From contig JACPMS010000022.1 of the NCBI GenBank assembly GCA_016185875.1, positions 1 through 18,951 on the forward strand: a DNA stretch of 18,951 nucleotides. Reading direction: 5' to 3'. Under the pieces are notes generated by a model. It was not told the origin of the DNA and ran no database searches. It was given only the letters and a program-made list of their open reading frames with translations. Within the stretch, counting starts at the first letter, position 1, and every line of letters starts with the position of its first letter. Both the position numbers and the translations under genes were made by a program. The DNA is from Candidatus Woesearchaeota archaeon (lineage in GTDB: Archaea > Nanobdellota > Nanobdellia > Woesearchaeales > GW2011-AR4). Shown piece by piece: positions 12,249 to 18,846 of the stretch.

Positions 12249-12264
12249 TATCGCATAACCGATA
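12249..12264 (+). promoter_or_regulatory. Putative PadR operator, site 2
   Basis: TATCGCATAACCGATA is a perfect 5-bp palindrome (TATCG/CGATA) with a 6-bp spacer, 42 bp downstream of site 1 (four helical turns). It covers the expected transcription start. Confidence 0.6.
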
Positions 12265-12278
12265 CTGGTTTGGAGGCG

Positions 12279-12425
12279 ATGAATATGGAAGCATGCGGGT
12301 GCTATGGGGCAAGAAGCTTCTTCACGAAAGAAGAAAAGATAGAAATGCTGAAGGAGCACAAGCAATCTTTGGAAAATGAGGCAAAAGGGGTTGCAGAAAG
12401 GATAAAGCAGCTGGAAAAAGAATAG
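12279..12425 (+). CDS. Small coiled-coil protein with N-terminal Cys motif, PadR-linked (48 aa)
   Basis: The ATG at 12279 has GGAGG 2 bp upstream (12272-12276), a close but clear ribosome site; a second ATG two codons on (12285) would give the more usual spacing. The frame ends at TAG 12423-12425. The peptide begins MNMEACGCYGARSFFTKEEK and continues as a charged helix (IEMLKEHKQSLENEAKGVAE, RIKQLEKE). I recall similar small proteins, with paired Cys followed by FxTKEEKIEMLKEYK, in many archaea next to PadR-type regulators; their role is unknown to me. The CGC motif could bind metal. It is the first gene after the operator-flanked promoter and probably the direct target of the repressor. Confidence 0.75.
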   Translation: MNMEACGCYGARSFFTKEEKIEMLKEHKQSLENEAKGVAERIKQLEKE

Positions 12426-12452
12426 GTTTTTATGTTTGGAAGGCTAAACCAA

Positions 12453-12485
12453 TGCAGGCTGGATTTTCCTCTTTTCCGGCCTGCA
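12453..12485 (+). promoter_or_regulatory. Strong hairpin in the spacer before the metallopeptidase gene
   Basis: TGCAGGCTGG (12453-12462) pairs with CCGGCCTGCA (12476-12485) over 10 bp with one G-U, closing a 13-nt pyrimidine-rich loop. It lies 27 nt after the small gene's stop and 32 nt before the next ATG. It may terminate or process the mRNA between the two genes, or protect the 5' end of the downstream part. Confidence 0.5.
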
Positions 12486-12517
12486 CACCCTATTAGGATT
12501 AAGCAGGAGGTTCATAA

Positions 12518-13015
12518 ATGGATTTTGAAAGAGAGCTTGAAAAGTCAAGGACATTTTCAGACATATTTGAAATAGTAAAGGAGATGGTGAGGGAATATGT
12601 AGGAACAGAGCAGGCTGGCTTGATGGTTGGAGTAACTGATTTGGGCTCACATAACCAAGGCTTTATAGGAGCTTTTTATTCCTTGGATGCGAACACAATA
12701 ATTATAAACAAAAAGCCACTGGCCAGGTTATTGCAGACAAATCCTTCCCTGTATAATTATTACCTTTTCCACGTCATGCTGCACGAGTACATACATTCAA
12801 TAGGCTCTTATGATGAAGGGCAAACAAGGCAGCTTGTTAAGGAAATGAGCGAGCATTACTTTGGGCCAAGCCACACAGTTTCCCAGTTGGCATCAAACAT
12901 GGAGAAGTTCATGCCTAATTTGACTTATCCTGCAAAAGGATTCCAGCCACCGCAAGACATAAATATAGAGTTTGTCAGGGGGATTGACAGGAAGAATACA
13001 AATTATATAAATTAA
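12518..13015 (+). CDS. Putative HExxH zinc metallopeptidase
   Basis: A 165-residue protein with the zincin motif HEYIH at 89-93 (His89, Glu90 and His93), on a helix that starts FHVMLHEYIHSIG and is followed by YDE at 98-100, where an acidic third ligand could sit. A beta-strand with NTIIINKKPL (59-68) precedes it, a usual arrangement for the edge strand of a minimal zincin fold. No signal peptide or membrane helix, so it should be cytoplasmic. The family is one I recall only as conserved archaeal HExxH proteins; the substrate is unknown. AGGAGGT at about 8 bp before the ATG is a strong ribosome site. The nitroreductase gene follows 9 bp later. Confidence 0.7.
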   Translation: MDFERELEKSRTFSDIFEIVKEMVREYVGTEQAGLMVGVTDLGSHNQGFIGAFYSLDANTIIINKKPLARLLQTNPSLYNYYLFHVMLHEYIHSIGSYDEGQTRQLVKEMSEHYFGPSHTVSQLASNMEKFMPNLTYPAKGFQPPQDINIEFVRGIDRKNTNYIN

Positions 13016-13024
13016 GGAGGAAAA

Positions 13025-13645
13025 ATGGAGTTTGAAAAGATAGTTCATGAGAGATACGCGACAAAGCTTTTTGACGGAAGAAAAATTCCTGAAGAAAAAA
13101 TAAGCAGGCTTTTCGAGATGATAAGGCATGCTGCTTCATCATTTAACATACAGCCATGGAAGATAATTATAATTAAGGACCAGAAGCTGAAGGAAAAGCT
13201 GCAGCCTGCAACATGGAACCAGCAGCAGATTCCAACATGCTCGCATCTTCTTGTCTTTTGCGCAGACACTGGCATTGCAGGCAACATTGACAGGCTTGAA
13301 AAGCTGATGATTGAAAATGGTGCCGATAAAGAAAGCATCAAAGGCTATATCGACATGATGAAAGGCTTTGAGAAGAACCTGAGCGAGGAGCAGAAACTGT
13401 CATGGTCGCAAAGGCAGACTTTTCTTGCATTGGGCAACGCGCTTAATGGGGCTAAATCGCTTGGATTTGACTCCTGCCCTATGGAAGGGTTTAACCCTGC
13501 GGAATATTCAAGAATCTTAAGTCTTCCAAAGAATCTTGTTCCAACTGCATTGTGCCCTGTCGGCTATGCAAAAGACACGCAAAAGGACAAATTAAGATTT
13601 GCGAAAAAGGATGTCTTCATAGAGGATTCAAAATTAAAGTGGTGA
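13025..13645 (+). CDS. Nitroreductase family flavoprotein
   Basis: A 206-residue NfsB-like FMN-dependent oxidoreductase. It opens with IVHERYATKLFDGRKIPEEK, the usual (R)YATR.F.....I start with FMN phosphate contacts, followed by AASSFNIQPWKIIII (36-50, the SS.N.QPW flavin-binding motif). FLALGNALNGAKSLGFDSCPMEGFNP (about 137-162) matches the second FMN region, and VPTALCPVGYA the C-terminal strand. Such enzymes use NAD(P)H to reduce nitro compounds, quinones or flavins; in anaerobes they often serve redox balance. GGAGG lies 6 bp before the ATG. The gene is sandwiched between the metallopeptidase (9 bp) and the rhodanese (4 bp), so all three are probably co-transcribed under the PadR-linked promoter. 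Confidence 0.93.
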   Translation: MEFEKIVHERYATKLFDGRKIPEEKISRLFEMIRHAASSFNIQPWKIIIIKDQKLKEKLQPATWNQQQIPTCSHLLVFCADTGIAGNIDRLEKLMIENGADKESIKGYIDMMKGFEKNLSEEQKLSWSQRQTFLALGNALNGAKSLGFDSCPMEGFNPAEYSRILSLPKNLVPTALCPVGYAKDTQKDKLRFAKKDVFIEDSKLKW

Positions 13646-13649
13646 AAAA

Positions 13650-13979
13650 ATGGCAAAGGTAAGGTTTTTGGCTATTGATGGTTTGCTCGAAATGCAAGCC
13701 AATAATGAGAAATTTGTCTTGGTTGAAGTTCTCAGTGAGGACAGCTACAAAAAAGGGCACATTCCAGGAGCGATAAGCATGCCAGCTGACAAATTGGCTG
13801 AAGAAGCGCCTAAAAAGCTGAATAAAGCAGACACGATTGTTGTTTATTGCGCAAGCTACGCCTGCCATGCAAGCACCAATGCAGCAATAATGCTGATGAA
13901 GATGGGCTACAAGAATGTGCTTGACTTCAAGGGCAGCAAAAAGGCATGGGTAGATGCTGGGCTTGAATTGGAGACATAA
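13650..13979 (+). CDS. Rhodanese-like domain protein
   Basis: A 109-residue single rhodanese domain. The hallmark GHIPGAISMP is at 36-45 and the active-site loop follows VVYCASYACHAST, with Cys67 as the expected persulfide carrier and a second Cys72 in the loop. The usual LvDVR motif before it reads LVEVLSEDSYKKG here, so the conserved Asp-Val-Arg is changed to Glu-Val-Leu. The shape of the loop (C-A-S-Y-A-C-H) is unlike the classic CxxGxR loop of sulfurtransferases; a disulfide between Cys67 and Cys72 is conceivable. Likely role: sulfur transfer or redox signalling with the nitroreductase encoded 4 bp upstream. GGTG before the ATG acts as the ribosome site. Confidence 0.9.
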   Translation: MAKVRFLAIDGLLEMQANNEKFVLVEVLSEDSYKKGHIPGAISMPADKLAEEAPKKLNKADTIVVYCASYACHASTNAAIMLMKMGYKNVLDFKGSKKAWVDAGLELET

Positions 13980-14002
13980 ATTTTTTTATTATGCTTAGCT
14001 GA

Positions 14003-14491
14003 TTATTTTCTAAGCCTTACCATATTGGTAAGTCCGTGCCTTTCCTTGGTGATTAGATTTTTTTGTTCAAGCCCGTATAGCATCCTTGTAGTTTTTACCT
14101 TGGACACGTTGAGTTTTGCCGCCAATTTGTTCTGCTGCATTTCTCCCCCAGTTTCCAATAAGGCTGTAATCACTCTTTTTTCATCTGTCTTGAGCAGCGG
14201 AAGAATGATATTATAGGCATTTTCATCTGAGCCTGATTTTTGTGCTGGCTTTATCCTTTGCACTCTGTCAGAATTATAAAATAAATAAGTAGATGCTGTG
14301 CCAATCAGGAAAGCGCTTATTATCAGGAGCAGCACTTCGCTGAGGGAAAAGTATTCTGGAGTGGATGTGGTTATCTCCTGGCCTGATTGCAGCGTTATTT
14401 GTATTGGTTGAGGTGTAAAAAGCCTGTCAAATAGCAGGACAAGAGAAGCAATTAATATCACAATTGAAATAAAAATTGTGAATCTTGGCAT
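14003..14491 (-). CDS. Membrane-anchored winged-helix transcriptional regulator
   Basis: A 162-residue protein when started at the ATG at 14491, chosen because TATATAA at 14514-14520 lies 26 bp upstream; the longer frame adds 34 residues across that promoter. Two membrane helices (about 5-24 and 50-71) flank an external loop of about 25 residues. A linker leads to a C-terminal winged helix (about 100-162): KRVITALLETGGEMQQNKLA, AKLNVSKVKTTRMLYGLEQK, NLITKERHG. This resembles COG2512-type membrane HTH proteins of archaea, thought to sense envelope signals and control transcription directly. It is divergent from the MacB-like export operon, whose promoter is only about 90 bp away, making that operon a likely target. 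Confidence 0.82.
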   Translation of the reverse strand: MPRFTIFISIVILIASLVLLFDRLFTPQPIQITLQSGQEITTSTPEYFSLSEVLLLIISAFLIGTASTYLFYNSDRVQRIKPAQKSGSDENAYNIILPLLKTDEKRVITALLETGGEMQQNKLAAKLNVSKVKTTRMLYGLEQKNLITKERHGLTNMVRLRK

Positions 14492-14513
14492 ATGGCTCAA
14501 TTGTCTTTTGTTG

Positions 14514-14520
14514 TATATAA
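14514..14520 (-). promoter_or_regulatory. TATA box of the membrane winged-helix gene
   Basis: TTATATA on the minus strand, centred 26 bp before the ATG at 14491; it implies a leaderless mRNA and sets the start. Confidence 0.6.
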
Positions 14521-14576
14521 ATCTTTTCCTTAAACTTTCCGCTGTTTCAGAAAAATGAAACCAGTTACAGCAAAGG

Positions 14577-14584
14577 TATTTATA
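14577..14584 (+). promoter_or_regulatory. TATA box of the export operon
   Basis: TATTTATA predicts a start near 14606, about 30 nt before the ATG at 14636, leaving a leader that holds AAGGTG at 14625-14630 as ribosome site. Confidence 0.5.
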
Positions 14585-14635
14585 GTATTTCATCTTTACA
14601 TATCATAATCTTGCAAAATATGAAAAGGTGAAAAT

Positions 14636-15133
14636 ATGAAAAGTCAAAAACATGATGAAAAACAAAAATCCAAAGCAGTTTCCGGCTATCATCGCAAAAG
14701 AATCTGGAAAACAGTTGCAATTTCTGTTGTTGCGGTATTCGTGCTTATAATAGCTGGAGGCCTGGTAAGAGTTAATTACCTTAGGTCGTCTTTTGTAAAA
14801 CCGTCGCAGTCCCAGACTGATTATGCTGCAAAAATAGCCGCAGAAAAATTGCAATCAATGAACGTAAATCCATCTGCGTTTCAGATGAACGTTGGAAGGA
14901 AAATTCGGAGGCTGCATGATGATGAAGCTGCAAGAAGCATAATTCAGGTTGCATTCAATAATAATGCTTCCAGCCACACTTACCTCATTGACGTAAACAC
15001 AGGGGAAGTCCTATTGCATTCAGAGACGGATGTATACGGGGCATGGACAAACCATAAAATGTACAGTCATCGTGATTCTTTTTATTCTTCGCTGAAGGGC
15101 CGTAGATTGTCTGAAAAAAGTGATGTGAAATAA
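14636..15133 (+). CDS. Small membrane-anchored protein, PepSY-like extracellular part
   Basis: A 165-residue protein with a basic cytoplasmic N-terminus (1-24), one membrane helix (about 25-47, AISVVAVFVLIIAGGL) and an external domain. The domain contains FQMNVGRKIRRL and SHTYLIDVNTGEVLLHSETD (about 112-131); the pattern of a strand, DVNTGEVL and another strand is reminiscent of PepSY domains, which bind or inhibit proteases, but the match is weak. It starts at the ATG with ribosome site AAGGTG; an earlier ATG at 14619 stops after three codons. It is the first gene of the export operon, 5 bp before the ATPase gene, and so may be an accessory or membrane-fusion-like part of the transporter. 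Confidence 0.65.
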   Translation: MKSQKHDEKQKSKAVSGYHRKRIWKTVAISVVAVFVLIIAGGLVRVNYLRSSFVKPSQSQTDYAAKIAAEKLQSMNVNPSAFQMNVGRKIRRLHDDEAARSIIQVAFNNNASSHTYLIDVNTGEVLLHSETDVYGAWTNHKMYSHRDSFYSSLKGRRLSEKSDVK

Positions 15134-15138
15134 AAAGA

Positions 15139-15822
15139 ATGAAAGCCCCGGTTATCGTATTGCAGAATGTTTGGAAAACATACAAGATGGGAGAAATAGA
15201 GGTAAATGCATTGAGAGGGGTTAGCTTGCACATAAATCATGGGGATTTTGTTGCAATAACAGGCGCAAGCGGCTCGGGCAAGAGCACAATGATGAATCTT
15301 GTGGGCTGCTTGGACTTGCCGACAAAAGGCTCGATTTTTTTGGATGAAAAAGACATATCGAAAATGGGTGAATCAGATTTGGCACAGACAAGAGGACAAA
15401 AGATTGGATTCATCTTCCAGCAATTCCATTTGATTCCAACCTTAAGCGCTGTAGAGAATGTTATGCTTCCCTTGGAATTTCAGGATATTCCAACTGATAT
15501 ATCTAAGAAAAAAGCAACAGAAATATTGCAGAAGGTTGGCCTAGGAGACAGAATAGAACACTTGCCATCACAACTTTCTGGAGGAGAGCAGCAAAGAGTT
15601 GCAATTGCAAGAAGCCTCTCCAATAATCCTGATGTAGTTCTTGCTGATGAACCAACTGGAAATCTTGACAGCATAGCAGGAGCTAATGTTTTGAATTTGC
15701 TTCAAAGTCTTTGGAAAAAGGAAGGAAAAACAATAATTATGGTTACGCATGACTTAAAGCTTGCTGGTTACGCCAGGAGAATCATACAGCTAAAAGACGG
15801 GCAGATAATAAAAGGAGGATGA
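15139..15822 (+). CDS. ABC transporter ATP-binding protein, MacB/LolD type
   Basis: A 227-residue nucleotide-binding subunit. All motifs are present: Walker A GASGSGKST (42-50), Q-loop FQQFHLIPTLSAVENV, signature LSGGEQQRVAIA (146-157), Walker B VVLADEPTGNLD (Asp170, Glu171) and the H-loop MVTHD (His204). The sequence around NLDSIAG and the length match the MacB/LolD/FtsE-like subfamily, which works with FtsX-type permeases to move or act on extracytoplasmic molecules by mechanotransmission. It lies 5 bp after the small membrane gene and 4 bp before the S-layer-like gene. The cognate permease is encoded 1.8 kb downstream in the same operon. Confidence 0.95.
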   Translation: MKAPVIVLQNVWKTYKMGEIEVNALRGVSLHINHGDFVAITGASGSGKSTMMNLVGCLDLPTKGSIFLDEKDISKMGESDLAQTRGQKIGFIFQQFHLIPTLSAVENVMLPLEFQDIPTDISKKKATEILQKVGLGDRIEHLPSQLSGGEQQRVAIARSLSNNPDVVLADEPTGNLDSIAGANVLNLLQSLWKKEGKTIIMVTHDLKLAGYARRIIQLKDGQIIKGG

Positions 15823-15826
15823 AAAA

Positions 15827-16990
15827 ATGAAAAAAACTGTTCTTGGGATTATATTGTTTTTAATCTGCGCATTTGCAGTCTATGCAGTGGAATATGAATC
15901 GCCTGCAATAAAAGTTACCTTGCTAAACCAGGATCCAAGTCCTGCAAGGGCAGGCGATACAGTGGAATTGAGATTAAGGGTTGAGAATACCGGCGGCGGC
16001 ACTGTGCAGAATCTTGAAATTGAAGTTTTGCAGAATTATCCATTTACAGTCATAGATGGTTCAGCTTTGCAAAACTTGGGAACCCTATATGCCTATCAAA
16101 CAGCTAAAAATTATATTAATACTCAATATAAACTAAAGATTGACAAAGACGCTTTGAAAGGCCAGCACGAGCTAAAGGTCAGATACAGGCATGACAGTCA
16201 GGAATGGACTACTGTAAGCTTTAACATTGACGTTACAAGCAAGGAATTCGCCCAGATAATCTATGTTGACAAGGCAAAGCTAGAGCCAGGCAAGGAAACA
16301 GAAATGAAATTTACCATAACAAACATTGGAAATGCTCCTCTGCAGAATCTGGTATTTTCCTGGTCAGAGGCTGATGGTGTTGTCTTGCCAGTTTACTCTG
16401 ATGACACAAAATACAAAACAAAAGCTGGTATTTTTGTAGGTGGAGAGACGGATTTTGACGTTGCATTCTCGCAAAGCTCACAAGGCCAAACTTCATTGTC
16501 TGTCGCAAACACCGGCAACAATCCTGCGCAGTCTGTTTCAGTCAGGGTGCCTGCACAGGAAAATTTCAGAATTGTCGGCAGCAATTCAGCAATCATAGGA
16601 AACCTTGACAAAGGGGATTATACTGTTGTTTCATTCCAGATAACACAGGGCAGCACGGGAAATTTTACCGGAGCAAGGCAAAGACAGGCTGCTCAACAGC
16701 CTCAAAACCTTCAGAATATTGCAAGAGCTTCGGGAGGAAATAACAATCTTAGGGTGATTATAGATTACACTGACACAACAGGAGAAAGAAGAAGCGTTGA
16801 GAAAAATGTGCCAATTCAGTTCAGGACAGATACAGCAACAGGCTCAACTTCTGGCACGAGGACCACCACCCAGACAGGCTTTTTTTCAAGCTGGACTTTT
16901 TACATAATAGTCATTGCTGCAGTAGGGGCTGGGATATTTTATAGAAAAAAAATTGGCGCATTTTTTGGCAATAAAATAAGTAAAAAATGA
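15827..16990 (+). CDS. S-layer-like secreted protein (COG1361 type) with C-terminal anchor, transporter partner
   Basis: A 387-residue protein with a Sec signal (1-20, cleavage near VYA), two or three NEW3/CARDB-like beta domains and a C-terminal membrane helix (about 353-371) with a basic tail. The domains are marked by PSPARAGDTVELRLRVENTG (37-56), ETEMKFTITNIGNAPLQNLV (about 157-176) and QTSLSVANTGNNPAQSVSVR. A Gln/Asn/Ala-rich stretch (about 283-305) is probably disordered, and a Thr/Ser/Gly-rich stalk precedes the helix. COG1361 proteins are common next to MacB-like ATPase and permease genes in archaea and may be the periplasmic-adaptor equivalent. GGAGGATG before the ATG is a strong ribosome site. 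The middle domain looks shorter than in relatives. Confidence 0.85.
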   Translation: MKKTVLGIILFLICAFAVYAVEYESPAIKVTLLNQDPSPARAGDTVELRLRVENTGGGTVQNLEIEVLQNYPFTVIDGSALQNLGTLYAYQTAKNYINTQYKLKIDKDALKGQHELKVRYRHDSQEWTTVSFNIDVTSKEFAQIIYVDKAKLEPGKETEMKFTITNIGNAPLQNLVFSWSEADGVVLPVYSDDTKYKTKAGIFVGGETDFDVAFSQSSQGQTSLSVANTGNNPAQSVSVRVPAQENFRIVGSNSAIIGNLDKGDYTVVSFQITQGSTGNFTGARQRQAAQQPQNLQNIARASGGNNNLRVIIDYTDTTGERRSVEKNVPIQFRTDTATGSTSGTRTTTQTGFFSSWTFYIIVIAAVGAGIFYRKKIGAFFGNKISKK

Positions 16991-17021
16991 GATTACAGTA
17001 AACTAAAGGGGTTGATTTCAA

Positions 17022-17579
17022 GTGAAAGACTCGTTGTTGATGCTAATAAGTTTTTTTAAAAAGCCTAAAGAGACGGGAGCCATTACTATAAGCTCAAAAT
17101 ATCTCACGAATGAAATAATAAAAAATATTGATTTCAAAAATTCAAGAAATATTATAGAATTAGGACCGGGCTTGGGGACATTTACAAAAGCCATTCTAAA
17201 AAAAGCAAATCCAGATGCAAAGGTGGTTTGCTTTGAAATAAACAATAAATTCTGCAATTATATTAATAAAAATTGCGCTGATGAGAAGTTGATAGTTATA
17301 AATGCAGGGGCTGGCAATATAAGAAAAAAATTAAATAAACTTTCTATAAAAAAGGTGGATTGCATTGTATCAGGGCTGCCATTCAGAAATTTCTCAAAAG
17401 CAAAAAAGGAAAAAATCCTTGCAGAAGTTAAAAATACCTTGAACGGAAATGGCCGATTCGTATTTTTTCAATACACAAAGGACATCAGCACAATGCTCGG
17501 CTTTTATTTTAGCAAGGTGAAGAAAAGTTTTGTTCCCTTGAACATACCACCATGCTTTGTATACTTATGCGAGAACTAA
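17022..17579 (+). CDS. SAM-dependent methyltransferase, COG3963 phospholipid N-methyltransferase-like
   Basis: A 185-residue class I methyltransferase. The start is probably GTG 17022, with AAAGGGG 11 bp before it; ATG 17040 is the alternative. SAM motif I is IIELGPGLGTFTKAIL (45-60), motif II VVCFEIN (69-75), the INAGAGNI stretch follows, then IVSGLPFRNFSKAKKEKIL (about 114-132), where COG3963 enzymes have VSGLP, and finally GRFVFFQYT and LNIPPCFVYLCEN, matching the NLPPA.VY end of the family. In bacteria these enzymes methylate phosphatidylethanolamine; archaeal lipids differ, so the acceptor here is open. It sits between two transporter genes, 31 bp after one and 4 bp before the other. Its codons are markedly more AT-rich than theirs. 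Confidence 0.75.
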   Translation: MKDSLLMLISFFKKPKETGAITISSKYLTNEIIKNIDFKNSRNIIELGPGLGTFTKAILKKANPDAKVVCFEINNKFCNYINKNCADEKLIVINAGAGNIRKKLNKLSIKKVDCIVSGLPFRNFSKAKKEKILAEVKNTLNGNGRFVFFQYTKDISTMLGFYFSKVKKSFVPLNIPPCFVYLCEN

Positions 17580-17583
17580 AAAG

Positions 17584-18831
17584 ATGAAATTCCAAAAATC
17601 ATTCAAGCTGGCCTTAAATATTCTGCTGCACAGCAAATTAAGAAGCTGGCTTACAATAATCGGAATTGTTATTGGAGTTGCTGCGATAGTTGCAATAGTG
17701 TCAATTGGGAAAGGCGCGCAGCTGAATGTTCAGGAAAGGCTTGGCGGGCTTGGAGCAGATTTGATTACAGTTTCTCCAGGTTTCCAAAGGGCATCCGGCG
17801 GCTTCAGGGGCTTTGGAGGTGGTGGAGGAGGCTCAGATGCTGTGAAAACAACTGCCAAGAACCTAACCAATATGGATATTCAGGTAATAAAATCAATCGA
17901 GGGATTAAGTTTTGTAAATGGAATTGTTTCAGGAAAGGCTGATGTCTCTTATCTTGCAGAAACCGCTTCTATAAGTGTGCAGGGGGTTGACACGCTTGCG
18001 TGGAGGAATATAGTAACCACAGACATTGATTCGGGAAGATACTTGAACCCAGGCGACACTAACGTGATTGTCATAGGAAGCAGATTGGCAAAATCAACCT
18101 TCAAGCAGCAGCTTGTGCTGAACAGGGACATAACAATCGAAGGCAAACTTTTCAAAATCGTGGGCATCCTCAAGGAAGCTGGTGGCGGGGATGACAACAG
18201 GATTGTTATGCCTATTGAGCAGGCAAGGGGCATTCTGGAAAATGTTGGCAGGGAAAAAGTTGACTCTGTAACCATAAAGGTAAGCGATGCCAATTTTGTC
18301 GATGACAAAACAGCTGAGATTGATTCGAGGCTTACTATGTCAAGGCATGTAACCAATAAGACAAAAGATTTCAGCGTAACATCGTCTAAAGCAACACTTG
18401 AAAGGATAGAGGGTGTAACCCAGACTTTTACGATATTTTTAGGGGCTATTGCTGCAGTTTCCCTCCTTGTGGGAGCAGTTGGAATTGCCAATACAATGTT
18501 CACATCAGTTCTTGAAAAGACAAAAGAAATTGGGATAATGAAAGCCATTGGAGCAAGAAATGCTGATATAATGACGATATTTTTGCTGAATTCTGCCTTG
18601 GTTGGTTTTGTTGGCGGAGTTCTGGGAATTTTGCTAGGCTCGCTTATTTCCTCATTTTTGCCTAAATTACTGACTAGTTTGGGGCCTGGTGGAAGCGTAA
18701 AGACAGTTGTGCCAATGAGCTTGCTTGTCGAAGCATTGTCATTGTCAATAGGGATAGGAATGATATCAGGCGCAATCCCTGCTTACAGGGCATCAAAGCT
18801 AAAGCCTGTTGATGCGCTGAGGTACGAGTAA
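17584..18831 (+). CDS. ABC transporter permease, MacB/FtsX type
   Basis: A 415-residue permease starting at ATG 17584, 4 bp after the methyltransferase stop; a longer frame from 17557 overlaps that gene and is not favoured. It has one N-terminal membrane helix (about 20-42, LTIIGIVIGVAAIVAIVSIG), the MacB core domain as external loop (about 43-285, with a Gly-rich stretch FRGFGGGGGGSD near 79-90) and three membrane helices at 285-310, 335-365 and 385-405. The FtsX motif is ANTMFTSVLEKTKEIGIMKA, then IGARNADI, and the end IPAYRASKLKPVDALRYE is diagnostic. Together with the ATPase and the S-layer-like protein it forms a MacB-like exporter whose cargo (peptide, lipoprotein or toxic compound) is unknown. 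Confidence 0.95.
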   Translation: MKFQKSFKLALNILLHSKLRSWLTIIGIVIGVAAIVAIVSIGKGAQLNVQERLGGLGADLITVSPGFQRASGGFRGFGGGGGGSDAVKTTAKNLTNMDIQVIKSIEGLSFVNGIVSGKADVSYLAETASISVQGVDTLAWRNIVTTDIDSGRYLNPGDTNVIVIGSRLAKSTFKQQLVLNRDITIEGKLFKIVGILKEAGGGDDNRIVMPIEQARGILENVGREKVDSVTIKVSDANFVDDKTAEIDSRLTMSRHVTNKTKDFSVTSSKATLERIEGVTQTFTIFLGAIAAVSLLVGAVGIANTMFTSVLEKTKEIGIMKAIGARNADIMTIFLLNSALVGFVGGVLGILLGSLISSFLPKLLTSLGPGGSVKTVVPMSLLVEALSLSIGIGMISGAIPAYRASKLKPVDALRYE

Positions 18832-18846
18832 TTAATAAAATATGTA

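Noticed and set aside
17557..17583. Upstream start of the permease giving nine extra residues
   Set aside because: It overlaps the methyltransferase gene and adds sequence not typical for the family; ATG 17584 with 4-bp spacing is the natural start.
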